DNA of 64,000 nt. Origin: DATEOR01 sp046733475 (lineage in GTDB: Bacteria > Actinomycetota > Thermoleophilia > Gaiellales > Gaiellaceae). The notes under the pieces were generated by a model. That model was given only the letters and a program-made list of their open reading frames with translations, did no database searches and was not told where the DNA came from. Position 1 is the stretch's first letter; each line of letters begins with the position of its first letter. The translations under genes and the position numbers were made by a program. Of this stretch, positions 31,472 through 40,670 are shown one piece after another. The stretch covers positions 1 through 64,000 of the forward strand of contig JBKPPF010000015.1 of the NCBI GenBank assembly GCA_046733475.1. The letters run 5' to 3'.

Positions 31472-34400
31472 CCCGACGCCGCAGGAACCCGAAGCGCTTC
31501 CACGGCGGCGACGTTTCCCTTCGCTTCGAATAGCTCGACCGCGCCCTCGAGCACGTCGTCGGCATCCTTACGCCGGCCTGAAAGCCGGAGGACTTCAGCC
31601 AGATCGGCAAGGGTCTCGGCTTGCGCGACGACGGAGTCGGTGTTCTTGAGGAGATCCACGGCCTCCCCGATGAGAATGAGTGCGGCATCGCGGTTCCCCT
31701 TGTGGGCGAGGAGTTTGGCCTGCACCGTGCGCCAGAGCGTCGTCGACGCAACGTCGTCCGGATCCGCGATCTCCTGCGCGTGACGACTGCACTTCTCCGC
31801 CTCGTCGAGACGGCCCTGCGCGTACAGGACACGCGCCAACTCGCCGGCCACGGTTGAAAGAAGGTACCTCTCTCCGAGTTGGGTGAGGGCCTCGTAGTCG
31901 CGGCGGAGTGCTCGCTCGGCAGCCGGAAGATCTCCGGCGAGAGACTCGACCCGTGAAGACTCGAGCGAGGTGGACGCGCCCGCAACTGTCGGCCCGAGCT
32001 CTCCCAGCAGGGCCTTGGCCTCAGCGGAGAGGCGTCGCGCACGGTCGAAGTCCCCGCGCATTCCAAGGAGCGCCGCGAGGATGCTGGTCACGAGCCCTTG
32101 CGTTCGCCGGTCTCCCTCAGCCTCGGCGGCGATCGCCTCACAGCGCTCGATCGCCTCCGGAACCGGCGTCGGTCCATGTAGAGCGGCCAGTGCGTAATGG
32201 ACTGCGGCGAGCCGGATTTGCCGTCCCTCGTCGGCGATCCGTGCATGCTCCATCGCCCGCTCGGCAGCGACGGTTGCGAGCCCGTAGCGCCCCGAGGTGC
32301 CGTGCGCCCAGGCGAGCAGGCGCCAGATCGTGGCGAGCATCGCGTCATCCTTCTCGCCGCTGGATTGCTCGACCATCTGAGACGCCTCCTCGACGAGGCG
32401 CTCGCTCCACCGTTCCGCGGAGCCGGCCTGGGCTTTCAAGCGAATGAGAAACAGTTCCGCGAGCGCAGGCGCGAGCCCTTCTCCGTCGTGTCGCGCTTCG
32501 ATCGCCTCTTCGAGGAAGAGTTCAGCCCAGGGGAACTCCCCCACTTCCAGGAGGGCCTCGCCGAGATCGGGGATGAGCTCGAGTCTGGTTGGATCGCGCT
32601 CGGGCAGAACCATGACGGCGCGACGCAGAAGATTCGCCGCTGCGGGCATGTCCCCGCGGGCAAACGCCCGGCGACCCGCGGACGAAAGACGCTCCGCGGC
32701 GCGGCGCCCGAGCTCCATGCCGTGCTCGTCGAGCGGGCCGAGCTCGGTCAGGTTCCCGTGGGCCTGCTCGAGGTGGTAGCCGAGGATCTCCTCGAACTCG
32801 ACGGCCCGGTCGCGGTCCTCGTTGACCCGGTCGGCCCAGCTGACAAACCGCTCGTGCAGTGTCGCGCGTGTTCGCTTCAGCATCCCTTGGTAAGCGGCCT
32901 CGCGAACGAGGGCGTGCGCGAAGCGATAGTGGACTCCGCCACCGATCGACTCAACCCCTGTCTGGACGAGGTGCTTCCGGCACAGCGAGTGGATGAGCTT
33001 CGCGAGCTGACCGCCTACTTCGTCCGAAACGAGCTCGTGCAGCGCGTCCTCGGGAAAGACGAGACCCGCGACGGAAGCAGCCTCGATCACCGCACGCTCT
33101 TCGGGTCCGAGGAGATCGAGGCGGGCCCCGAGCAGCGCCTGGATTGTCGGGGGGACGGAAATCTCGTCGGCGCGCCCAACGGGCACCCAGCGACCGTCCT
33201 CCTGACGGAGCGCGCCCTCGTCCACCATCATCGAAAGCATCTGCTCGACGAAGAGTGGATTGCCCTCGGCGGCCTCAACGATGCGGGCGCGGACGTTGGG
33301 ATCGAGCTCCGCGTTCCCGAGCAGGTTTTCCGCCACACGCGCCGCATCGCTCGGTGAAAGCGGGTCGAGGGAGACGACGCTCGACGCGGATAGCTTTTCC
33401 CAGGCCGGGCGGATGTCGAGCAGTTCGTGGCGGGCGAGGCAAACGAGCAGGATCGCGCGCTCCGACGACCCAAGGACGTGTTCGACGAGGTCGAGCATCG
33501 TCGACTCCGCCCAGTGCACGTCTTCGAACACGACGACGAGCGGTCTGGCCGCCGCCATGATCTCGAGAAGCTTGCGCACGCCCCAGAAGGTCTCTTCGAC
33601 TGGGAACTCCTCCCCGGAAAGACCGACGGCTGCGGCTACCCGTCGAGCCACTGCGTCGTCATGCGCCAGGTCCGCGATCTTCGCCCGCGCCACATCGGGC
33701 GGATCCTCCTCGAGGATTCCTGCTGCCTTTCGGACGATCTCGACTACCGGCCAGAAGGTGATGCCGCGGCCGTGCGAGAGGCAGCGCCCGCGCACGACCG
33801 CAGCCGCTCGCCCGACTTGCGTGACGAGCTCCTCGACCAGGCGCGATTTTCCCATCCCCGGGCTTCCGAACACGGTCGCGAGCCTGCAGCTATCGTGCGC
33901 GACCGCCTCGGAGAAGGCCGAGAGGAGGTGCCCCAACTCTCGATCTCGGCCGACGAGCGGACCCTCGTGCCCTTCGGCCGCCGAGTCGACCTCCCTGAGG
34001 CCGAGCACCCTGTAGGCGGGCACCGGCTCCGCCTTTCCCTTCAGGTCGAGGGGAGCGACGGTTTCCACCTCGACCGCGTCGCGGACGAGCCGATACGTCA
34101 GGTCTCCGAGAAGCACCTCCCCGGCCGTGGCGGCCTGTTCGAGACGGGCTGCGACGTTCACCGTGTCCCCCGTGACGAGCCGCTGGCCGGCCGTGACGTC
34201 CCCTGCGACCACTTCTCCGGTGTTCACGCCGGTTCGATTCGCAAGCCTCACCCCCCAACCTCGCTCGAGCTCGTCGTTCAGGGCCGCGAGGGCATCCTGC
34301 ATCTCGATCGCCGCGGTCACCGCGCGGAGCGCGTCGTCCTCGCGGAGCTTCGGCAGCCCGAAGACCGCCATGATCGCATCGCCGATGAACTTCTCCACGG

Positions 34401-34641
34401 CTCCGCCCTGACGCTCGAGCACATTCTGCATAGCCTCGAAGTAACGATGGAGAAGCTCGCGCAGCGACTCCGAGTCCATCGACTCGCCGAGGCTCGTCGA
34501 GCCGACGAGGTCCGAGAAGACGACCGTGACGGTCTTCCGCACTTCTTGTGGCGCCTCGGCCGCGGCGAATGGCGTTCCGCAGAACCCGCAAAGACGGAAG
34601 CGATCGGGGTTTTCCTCGCCGCAATTGGCGCAGATCTTCAC
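31468..34641 (-). CDS. Zinc-ribbon adenylate/guanylate cyclase fused to AAA ATPase and TPR domains
   Basis: Large regulator of 1057 residues. Residues 4-21 form a zinc ribbon (CANCGEE…CGFCG). A class III cyclase domain follows: metal Asp44 in FSDLVGSTS, Asp88 in KFIGDAIMAVFG, and transition-state Asn/Arg in GDTVNVAARLE, a complete catalytic set. A STAND/AAA-type ATPase comes next with Walker A FGSPGMGKSRL (Lys265) and Walker B VVVFEDVHWAES. The C-terminal 400 residues are TPR-like helices. The layout is common in actinobacteria and is probably cytoplasmic; the signal is unknown. The GTG start lies 6 bp from a TACACT box, so the mRNA is probably leaderless. Confidence 0.93.
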   Translation of the reverse strand: MKICANCGEENPDRFRLCGFCGTPFAAAEAPQEVRKTVTVVFSDLVGSTSLGESMDSESLRELLHRYFEAMQNVLERQGGAVEKFIGDAIMAVFGLPKLREDDALRAVTAAIEMQDALAALNDELERGWGVRLANRTGVNTGEVVAGDVTAGQRLVTGDTVNVAARLEQAATAGEVLLGDLTYRLVRDAVEVETVAPLDLKGKAEPVPAYRVLGLREVDSAAEGHEGPLVGRDRELGHLLSAFSEAVAHDSCRLATVFGSPGMGKSRLVEELVTQVGRAAAVVRGRCLSHGRGITFWPVVEIVRKAAGILEEDPPDVARAKIADLAHDDAVARRVAAAVGLSGEEFPVEETFWGVRKLLEIMAAARPLVVVFEDVHWAESTMLDLVEHVLGSSERAILLVCLARHELLDIRPAWEKLSASSVVSLDPLSPSDAARVAENLLGNAELDPNVRARIVEAAEGNPLFVEQMLSMMVDEGALRQEDGRWVPVGRADEISVPPTIQALLGARLDLLGPEERAVIEAASVAGLVFPEDALHELVSDEVGGQLAKLIHSLCRKHLVQTGVESIGGGVHYRFAHALVREAAYQGMLKRTRATLHERFVSWADRVNEDRDRAVEFEEILGYHLEQAHGNLTELGPLDEHGMELGRRAAERLSSAGRRAFARGDMPAAANLLRRAVMVLPERDPTRLELIPDLGEALLEVGEFPWAELFLEEAIEARHDGEGLAPALAELFLIRLKAQAGSAERWSERLVEEASQMVEQSSGEKDDAMLATIWRLLAWAHGTSGRYGLATVAAERAMEHARIADEGRQIRLAAVHYALAALHGPTPVPEAIERCEAIAAEAEGDRRTQGLVTSILAALLGMRGDFDRARRLSAEAKALLGELGPTVAGASTSLESSRVESLAGDLPAAERALRRDYEALTQLGERYLLSTVAGELARVLYAQGRLDEAEKCSRHAQEIADPDDVASTTLWRTVQAKLLAHKGNRDAALILIGEAVDLLKNTDSVVAQAETLADLAEVLRLSGRRKDADDVLEGAVELFEAKGNVAAVEALRVPAASG

Positions 34642-34647
34642 CGTCTG

Positions 34648-34653
34648 AGTGTA
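34648..34653 (-). promoter_or_regulatory. Candidate -10 box of the cyclase gene (leaderless)
   Basis: On the minus strand TACACT is followed by 6 bp and the GTG start, a spacing that puts transcription start at the start codon. The -35 region is not recognisable, which is common in GC-rich actinobacteria. On the other strand TACAAT at 34720-34725 may serve the divergent corA gene. An inverted repeat GAGTAC/GTACTC overlaps it. Confidence 0.35.
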
Positions 34654-34767
34654 CTCCGCGGGTAAAGCCGCTTTGTCCTGCGAGCCCTGGAATTTGCAGG
34701 CATAACGAGGGGTTCGGAGTACAATCTCGTACTCTGGGCATGCAACTCGACGATCCCCTCAGTACCG

Positions 34768-35760
34768 ATGACACGGCCGACTCTCCCCCGCATCAGGCGT
34801 GGACGGGCCCGCGGCGAAACGGGTCCTCTCGTCGAGCGGACCGAGCCTCGGATCGCCGAGCTCTCCGGTAACGGGCTCACCTGGATCCACATCAACGAAC
34901 CGGGGCCGCTCGAGGCCGCGTATCTCGCCGACCGCTACGGCTTCCACGAGCTCGACATCGAGGACGTCCTTTCGAAGCGGCAGCGGCCGAAGATCGACGA
35001 GTACCCGGAATACCTCTTCATCGTCCTCCACTTCCCGATCTACGACAAGACGGTCCAGCGGCTGAACGCGGCCGAGCTCGACGTCTTCCTCGGCCAGGAC
35101 TTCCTCATCACGCTCGCAAACGTCGAGCTTCTGCCCGTCACCTACCTCTTCCGCCGCTGCGAGGAAGACGACGAGCTTCGCGACGAGCTCTTCTCGAAGG
35201 CGCCGGGATATCTGCTCTACCACGTCCTCGACGACCTCTTCGACTACTGCTTCCCGATTCTGGACAAGATCGGGCACAAGCTGGACGCGATCGAGGACGA
35301 GCTCGAGGCGCGTCGGAGCGAGGAGATCGTCCGCGACATCTCCGACGCGAAGCAGGAGATCATCGCGTACCGCAAGATTATCAAGCCCGAGCGCGCGACC
35401 CTACGCCTGCTCGAGCGCCACACACAGCGCTTCCTCCCCCAAGACCTCGAGCTCTACTTCGACGACATCGTCGACGCAGCCGAGCGCATCTGGGACCTTC
35501 TCGACAACTACAAGGAGGTGGTCGAGGCGCTCGAGGACACGAACGAGTCGATCATCTCTCACCGCCAGCAATACCGGCTCCAGCTTCTCACCGTCGTCAG
35601 CGTCATCCTGCTCCCGCTCACGCTGATCGCGAGCATCTTCGGGATGAACACGCACGTCCCGGGCGAGGGCGGCGCCGAGGGCTTCTGGGTCGTGGTCGGG
35701 TTGATGGTGGTGCTCGGAATCGCGCTCCTCGGCGTGTTCCGCTGGCGCCGTTGGTTGTGA
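34768..35760 (+). CDS. corA: CorA family magnesium/cobalt transporter
   Basis: Membrane transporter of 330 residues. The long soluble N-terminal domain (ELDIEDVLSKRQRPKIDEYP, then LFIVLHFPIYD) leads through coiled helices to two C-terminal transmembrane helices. The pore signature GMN is at the end of TM1 (LTLIASIFGMNTHVP), and TM2 is FWVVVGLMVVLGIALLG. It ends with a basic tail RWRRWL as the family does. It is followed by the HIT gene at 7 bp, so the two may be cotranscribed. Confidence 0.95.
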   Translation: MTRPTLPRIRRGRARGETGPLVERTEPRIAELSGNGLTWIHINEPGPLEAAYLADRYGFHELDIEDVLSKRQRPKIDEYPEYLFIVLHFPIYDKTVQRLNAAELDVFLGQDFLITLANVELLPVTYLFRRCEEDDELRDELFSKAPGYLLYHVLDDLFDYCFPILDKIGHKLDAIEDELEARRSEEIVRDISDAKQEIIAYRKIIKPERATLRLLERHTQRFLPQDLELYFDDIVDAAERIWDLLDNYKEVVEALEDTNESIISHRQQYRLQLLTVVSVILLPLTLIASIFGMNTHVPGEGGAEGFWVVVGLMVVLGIALLGVFRWRRWL

Positions 35761-35767
35761 TCCAGGG

Positions 35768-36244
35768 GTGAAGCAGCTCTGGGCCCCGTGGCGCCTGGAG
35801 TACATCCAGCAGGCCGACGACCTGGAGGGATGCCTGTTCTGCCGTGCGCTCGAGGCCGACGACGAGAACGGCCTCGTCGTCCACCGCGGCGAGCGCGCGT
35901 TCGTGCTTCTGAACAAGTACCCGTACGCCTCGGGCCACCTCATGATCGCGCCGACCCGCCACGAGGGCGACTTCGGCGGGCTCGACCGGGACGAGGCCGC
36001 CGAGGTGCACCAGCTCGCATCGTGCGCTCTCGGAGCTCTCGCGGAGACGATGGCCCCGCAGGGCTACAACCTCGGCTGGAACCTCGGCCGCATCGCCGGG
36101 GCCGGGGTCGTCGACCACGTGCACATGCATGTCGTCCCGCGCTGGGCCGGGGACACGAACTTCATGCCCGTCCTCGCCGACCTGAAGGTTCTTCCGGAAG
36201 CGCTCGAAGAGACCCGCCGTAAGATCGCGGCTGCATGGCCCTAG
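35768..36244 (+). CDS. HIT family hydrolase (Ap4A phosphorylase/nucleotide hydrolase type)
   Basis: Protein of 158 residues. The catalytic histidine triad is in DHVHMHVVPRWAGDTN. The zinc-binding-type CLFCRALE near residue 21 and the VHRGERAFVLLNKYPYASGH entry place it in the actinobacterial HIT group related to Ap4A phosphorylase (as Rv2613c). It probably cleaves dinucleoside polyphosphates. The start is GTG. It overlaps the phosphomannomutase gene by 10 bp. Confidence 0.92.
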   Translation: MKQLWAPWRLEYIQQADDLEGCLFCRALEADDENGLVVHRGERAFVLLNKYPYASGHLMIAPTRHEGDFGGLDRDEAAEVHQLASCALGALAETMAPQGYNLGWNLGRIAGAGVVDHVHMHVVPRWAGDTNFMPVLADLKVLPEALEETRRKIAAAWP

Positions 36245-37596
36245 ACCCAAAGGCCTTCAAGGCGTACGACGTGCGCGGGATCTACCCGTCCGAGCTGGAC
36301 GAGGCGGGCGCCTATGCGGTGGGCCGAGGCTACGTCGAGCAGTTCGAGCCCAAGGCGGTCGCAGTCGGGCGCGACATGCGCGTCTCGTCCCCGTCGATCG
36401 CGAGGGCGGTCATGCGGGGGGCCGCCGATGCGGGCGCCGAGGTCAAGGACATCGGGATGATCGGCACCGAAATGCTCTATTTCGGGGTCGGCGACCTCGA
36501 CCTCGACGGCGGCGTCATGGTCACCGCCTCGCACAACCCGAAGGAGTACACGGGGATGAAGATCGTCCGCCGAGGCGCTCTCCCAGTCGGCGGCGATTCG
36601 GGCCTCCTGGACGTGCGCGACCGGGCCCAGAAGATCCACAGCCCAGAGCTAGCGGCCGACCCGCCGGCCGTGACCGTCGACATCTACCCCGCCTTCGTCG
36701 AGCGCGTCCTCTCCTTCATCGACGTGGGCGAGGTCAAGCCGCTTCGGGTGGTCATCGACGCCGGAAATGGCATGGCGGGCGCGATGCTGCCGCCCATCCT
36801 CCAGCGCGTGCCCGTAAATGCGGTGCGCTGTTTCTTCGAGCCGGACGGAACCTTCCCCAACCACGAGCCGAACCCGCTTCTCGCCGAAAACCGCGAGTTC
36901 ATCGTCGGCAAGGTGAAGGAAGAGCAGGCAGACCTCGGGATCGCCTTCGACGGCGACGCCGACCGCTGCTTCTTCGTGGACGACACCGGGGAGTTCGTCC
37001 CGGGCGACTTCGTGACCGCGCTTCTCGCCGAGTCCATGCTCGAGAAGGAACCCGACGCAAAGATCATCTACGACGTTCGAGCGAGCTGGGCAGTGCCGCA
37101 CATCGTCGAGCAGCACGGCGGCACGCCGCTCGTCAACCGGGTCGGCCATGCGTTCATCAAGGAGCGCATGCGAAAGGAGGGCGCCCTCTTCGGCGGCGAG
37201 GTCTCCGGCCACTACTACTTCCGCGATTTCAACCAGGCCGACTCCGGGACGATTCCCGCGCTCCTCATGCTGGAGCTCGTCTCCAAGCGCGGGAAGCCGC
37301 TCTCGGAGCTGCTCCGGCCTTTTCGCGAGCGCTACTTCATCACCGGCGAGATCAACACGCCCGTGCCGGACGTCGCGCTCAAACTGCAGGAGCTGAAAGA
37401 ACACTTCGGCGGCGAAGGCGAGATCTCCCACCTCGACGGGATCTCCGTGACGGCGAAGGACTGGCACCTGAACGTGCGCCCGTCAAACACCGAGCCGCTC
37501 CTGCGGCTCAACCTCGAAGCGCTCGCGCCGGACCTCATGGAGCGCAAGCGCGACGAGGCCCTCGCCGTGATTCGCGGCGAGGGCCTCGCTAGCTGA
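36235..37596 (+). CDS. manB: Phosphomannomutase/phosphoglucomutase
   Basis: Alpha-D-phosphohexomutase of 453 residues that interconverts hexose 1- and 6-phosphates for nucleotide-sugar synthesis. The four signature loops are present: phosphoserine loop MVTASHNPKEYTGMKI, metal loop AFDGDADRCFFVD, sugar loop FGGEVSGHYYFRDF and phosphate loop VRPSNTEPLLRLNLEA. The lack of a longer insert suggests PMM/PGM rather than GlmM. Its product could feed the sugar nucleotidyltransferase at 6.2 kb, though they are not linked. Confidence 0.94.
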   Translation: MALDPKAFKAYDVRGIYPSELDEAGAYAVGRGYVEQFEPKAVAVGRDMRVSSPSIARAVMRGAADAGAEVKDIGMIGTEMLYFGVGDLDLDGGVMVTASHNPKEYTGMKIVRRGALPVGGDSGLLDVRDRAQKIHSPELAADPPAVTVDIYPAFVERVLSFIDVGEVKPLRVVIDAGNGMAGAMLPPILQRVPVNAVRCFFEPDGTFPNHEPNPLLAENREFIVGKVKEEQADLGIAFDGDADRCFFVDDTGEFVPGDFVTALLAESMLEKEPDAKIIYDVRASWAVPHIVEQHGGTPLVNRVGHAFIKERMRKEGALFGGEVSGHYYFRDFNQADSGTIPALLMLELVSKRGKPLSELLRPFRERYFITGEINTPVPDVALKLQELKEHFGGEGEISHLDGISVTAKDWHLNVRPSNTEPLLRLNLEALAPDLMERKRDEALAVIRGEGLAS

Positions 37597-37606
37597 CTCA
37601 ACCTGC

Positions 37607-38688
37607 CTAGTTCAGCAGGTAGTCCATCGCCTTACCCATCACTTCGTTCCGGGTAGCGGCGTCGGTGATGCCTTCGAACCCGAAGCCCATGTAGAGGGTG
37701 TCGGGCGTTGCGACGACGGCTCCCTCGGGGAAGCCGGTCGCGTCGGTGACGATCCAGGTGTTCGTGTTCGGAGCACTGCCGGCCGGCGCAGGCGGCATCG
37801 TCCAGCCACCGTCGCTCGACTCGAAGTCGGTCGAGCCTTCTCCGGTCGAGACCGCGATGTCGACGACGAAGACGCCCAGGCCCTGCGAGGCCCAGTCGCT
37901 CACGTAGCTGATCGACACCTCGATCTGCTTCCCGAGGAAGCGGCCGTCCGGTCCGGCCAGATCGACATTCCACTGCTGCCAACCGCCCGAGTTTCCGCTG
38001 ATCGCCCACCAATCGCCGGTCGTGCCATGAGGCACGCAGTCGGCACCGACGATCGTCTGGTAGTGATCCATGAACGGGTGGATCGTGCGCCAGCCGCCGG
38101 GCCCGTTCTCGGGCTTGCAGCTCTCGCCGGTCGTCTGATCGTTGTTGCCGTTCAGGTCTTCGAGGGTCGTCCAGTCATCCTGGCCCACAGTGTGAGCCTC
38201 GACGAACAGGTGATCCCAGTCGAACTCCGTGTTGTAGGAGGTCCAGAACGACATACTTGCTCCCCGGCCGGGACGTTCACCGTATGGGTCAAGCGCTTGA
38301 ACGTCTGGTCGGCGATCTGCGAGTAGGCGTACCTCGTCCCGTTGTGCGGGTCGAACGGCCCGCCCGGACGGTCGTACTTGGCCGCCACCCAGCTTTCGAA
38401 CTGCGGATATGTCGCCGGATCGAGGATCCCGCTCGTCGTGATGAACGCGGCGTCGTCGAAGAACTGGTGGTCGGCGCTGTCACCGCCGTTGAACGACATC
38501 GTCGAGCCGGTGAACGGCGTGTTGATCCCGATGACGTCGAGGTTCTTCCCGTCGTCGTCGAACCCGGCGAAGTGGTTCGTCAGGAACGCACCGAACCAGT
38601 ACTCGATGACATCGTTCTGCAGGTCGCTCGACGGCGAGCCGTACAGGATGAGACAGCGCCCAGCGTCGCTGCCGGAGGCGTGGTGCAA
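37607..38688 (-). pseudogene. C-terminal remnant of a secreted peptidase (M14 or immune-inhibitor-A-like), frameshifted
   Basis: Two adjacent frames read as one protein. The first is VIEYWFGAFLTNHFAGFDD, then DVIGINTPFTGSTMSFNGG and THTVNVPAGEQ; a one-base shift near 38245 leads to MSFWTSYNTEFDWDHLFVEA, then HTVGQDDWTTLEDLNG and a beta-rich end. Such modules occur behind M14 carboxypeptidases and M6 immune inhibitor A proteases in actinobacteria. The catalytic N-terminal part is missing beyond 38688. The broken gene is tail to tail with manB. Confidence 0.75.
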
Positions 38689-38778
38689 CGTTCGTTGGCC
38701 TCCGTCGGGTGCAAACGCGGCCTGACTCTCTCAAATTGTTGGAAAAAGCGCAAGACGGCCGCGGTTACGATGCGATCC

Positions 38779-39243
38779 ATGAATCTCGGCCAGGCCACCG
38801 AGCGCAAGCCTCCCTTCAAGTACTCCGCAGTCACGCGCGTGGGCTTCTCCGACACCGACGCGCAGGGAATCGTCTATTACGGGCGCTATCTGCCCTACTT
38901 CGACGATGCGCGGGTCGAGTATCTGCGCCACGTGGGGCTATTGCACGCCGACCTGGGCGCATGCGAGTTCGTCATGCGCGCCTCCCATGTGCTCTACGAG
39001 GCTCCGGCCCTGTTCGACGATCTCGTGGAGGTCTTCGTGCGGATGAAGCGGATCGGCCGCTCCAGCCTGACGAGCGAGTACGCGGCCTACCGCGTGGACG
39101 ACGACGCGCTCATGTGCACCGCGGAGCAGACACTCGTCCTCGTCGACCTCGCTGAACGCCGCCCCCATCCCGTTCCGGAGGATTACCGCGACTCGCTTCG
39201 TGCTTTCGAAGGCGCCGACCTCGAGCTCGCAATCCCGTCATGA
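38779..39243 (+). CDS. Acyl-CoA thioesterase, 4HBT/YbgC hot-dog family
   Basis: Protein of 154 residues. The hot-dog signature is TRVGFSDTDAQGIVYYGRYL, with the active-site Asp in the DTDAQGIVYY loop, followed by YFDDARVEYLRHVGL and HVLYEAPALFDDLVEV. It hydrolyses acyl-CoA thioesters, with the acyl chain unknown. Two ATG codons 9 bp apart are possible starts; I took the second because it gives the family N-terminus. The stop overlaps the ATG of the GAF gene by 4 bp. Confidence 0.9.
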   Translation: MNLGQATERKPPFKYSAVTRVGFSDTDAQGIVYYGRYLPYFDDARVEYLRHVGLLHADLGACEFVMRASHVLYEAPALFDDLVEVFVRMKRIGRSSLTSEYAAYRVDDDALMCTAEQTLVLVDLAERRPHPVPEDYRDSLRAFEGADLELAIPS

Positions 39244-39731
39244 GCGACTACTCCGGGGCGCTCGAGGCGGTCGACCGCATCGTCAACAGGGAATCGGAGG
39301 CCGACGAGGTTCTCCGGCAGGCGGTCGAGGTTCTGCACGACCGCTTCGACCACTACTCGTGGGTCGGGATCTACCTTGTCGAAGAGGAAGACCTCGTGCT
39401 CGGGCCGTGGAAGGGGCCGCAGGCCACCGACCACGTCCGCATCCCCATCGGCCAGGGAGTATGCGGCGCGGCCGCCGCAAGCGGGCAAACGGAGGTCGTC
39501 GACGACGTGAACGCCGACGAGCGCTACCTCGCCTGCTTCCCCTCGACGCGGAGCGAGATCGTCGTGCCCATCGTCTACGAGGGCAAGGTCGTCGGCGAGA
39601 TCGACATCGACTCCGACACGCCGGCCGCCTTCGGGCCCGAGGACAGCGCGCTGCTCGAGCGCGTGGCCGTCCTGATCTCCCCGCACAGCCTCGTCGGCTG
39701 GGACACGGGCGGCGTACCGTGGCAAGCCTGA
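39240..39731 (+). CDS. GAF domain protein, free methionine-R-sulfoxide reductase-like
   Basis: Single GAF domain of 163 residues. The pattern IPIGQGVCGAAAASGQ…VNADERYLACFPSTRSEIV, ending in VVGEIDIDSD, follows the fRMsr family, which reduces free methionine-(R)-sulfoxide. Two of the three family Cys are kept: GVCG and YLAC. The third, found before RIPxGxGVCG in E. coli, is absent (GPQATDHVRIP), so activity or the resolving step may differ. A purely sensory GAF role cannot be excluded. Confidence 0.75.
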   Translation: MSDYSGALEAVDRIVNRESEADEVLRQAVEVLHDRFDHYSWVGIYLVEEEDLVLGPWKGPQATDHVRIPIGQGVCGAAAASGQTEVVDDVNADERYLACFPSTRSEIVVPIVYEGKVVGEIDIDSDTPAAFGPEDSALLERVAVLISPHSLVGWDTGGVPWQA

Positions 39732-40162
39732 ACCGCCTCGCGTTCTCGGCCACTCTCCATTGTCTCACCGGCTGCGCCATCGGAGAGGTCTTGGGCCTGG
39801 TGATCGCGACCGCGCTCGGCTGGGGCAATGCCGCGTCGATCGCGATCGCGGTCGTCCTCGCGTTCATCTTCGGCTACTCGTTCACGCTCGTCCCGCTCCT
39901 TCGCGGCGGAATCGCGCTTGCGACCGCGGTGGGGTTGGCGCTCGCATCCGACACGCTCTCGATCGCCGTGATGGAGATCGTCGACAACACGATCGTCCTC
40001 ATCTGGCCCGGCGCGATGGACGCCGGCCTGGAAGACCTCCTCTTCTGGGGCAGCCTCGCGATCGCCCTCGCCATTGCCTTCGTGGCCGCCTTCCCGGTGA
40101 ACCGGGCGCTGATCGCGCGCGGGCGCGGGCATGCGGTCGTGCACGCCCACCACGGGCACTGA
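39719..40162 (+). CDS. DUF4396 membrane protein
   Basis: Protein of 147 residues with four predicted transmembrane helices (IAIAVVLAFIFGYSFTLV, GGIALATAVGLALAS, LLFWGSLAIALAIAFVAAF among them). The start ATLHCLTGCAIGEVLGLVI is the DUF4396 signature. The tail HAVVHAHHGH is His-rich, as often in this family, and may bind a metal. The GTG start overlaps the GAF gene by 13 bp. The function is unknown; related sequences occur with copper-handling genes in other bacteria, by memory only. Confidence 0.78.
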   Translation: MASLNRLAFSATLHCLTGCAIGEVLGLVIATALGWGNAASIAIAVVLAFIFGYSFTLVPLLRGGIALATAVGLALASDTLSIAVMEIVDNTIVLIWPGAMDAGLEDLLFWGSLAIALAIAFVAAFPVNRALIARGRGHAVVHAHHGH

Positions 40163-40214
40163 CGAGCTCTAGCTCGGAAAGGCGAGGCGCGCGGCCAGCG
40201 GGCGCCGAGCCCCT

Positions 40215-40668
40215 GAACCGTGCCGAGGATCCGGGTGGCGAGGTCGAGGTCGTCAGTTTTCAGCCACGGGGATAGCCACGGCCGTCGAGGCGCTCGTGAT
40301 GGTCGAGCACGAGGCGCGTGACGTCTTGATGAAGGCGAACTCGTCGTCGTCGAGTGGTCCTCCCTTCTGCAGGATCGCGTCGGTGGGATGGAGAGCTTGC
40401 CGATGTCGTGCAGGAAGCCGCCGATCGCCATGCTGCGCAGGCGTGTGCGCGAGAGACCCATCTGCTCGCCGATCTCGAAGGCGAGCGTGGCGACGCGGCG
40501 TGTGTGCTCCTCCGTGGATGTGTCCTTCGCCCCGAGGGTGACCATGAGCGCCCGGACGCGCGCGCCGAAGAACGCCTCCCCCGACGACACGATCTCGCTC
40601 GCGCGCAGGTCGCCGACGAGCGGGTGCGAGCGCCGGCCCGATACGAGGGTTGCTGAAGGGCTGGTCAC
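40215..40668 (-). pseudogene. Decayed HD-GYP phosphodiesterase gene (second locus)
   Basis: From a GTG at 40668 the frame reads LRASEIVSSGEAFFGARVRA, DTSTEEHTRRVATLAFEIG and LHDIGKLSIP, all good HD-GYP sequence with HD intact. A frameshift follows; the next frame gives TDAILQKGGPLDDDEFAFIK, and after another shift RLVLDHHERLDGRGYPRG ended by a stop. The last recognisable piece is DLATRILGTV in yet another frame. At least three frame changes are needed and the C-terminus is missing, so it is not functional. Confidence 0.85.
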
Positions 40669-40670
40669 GC

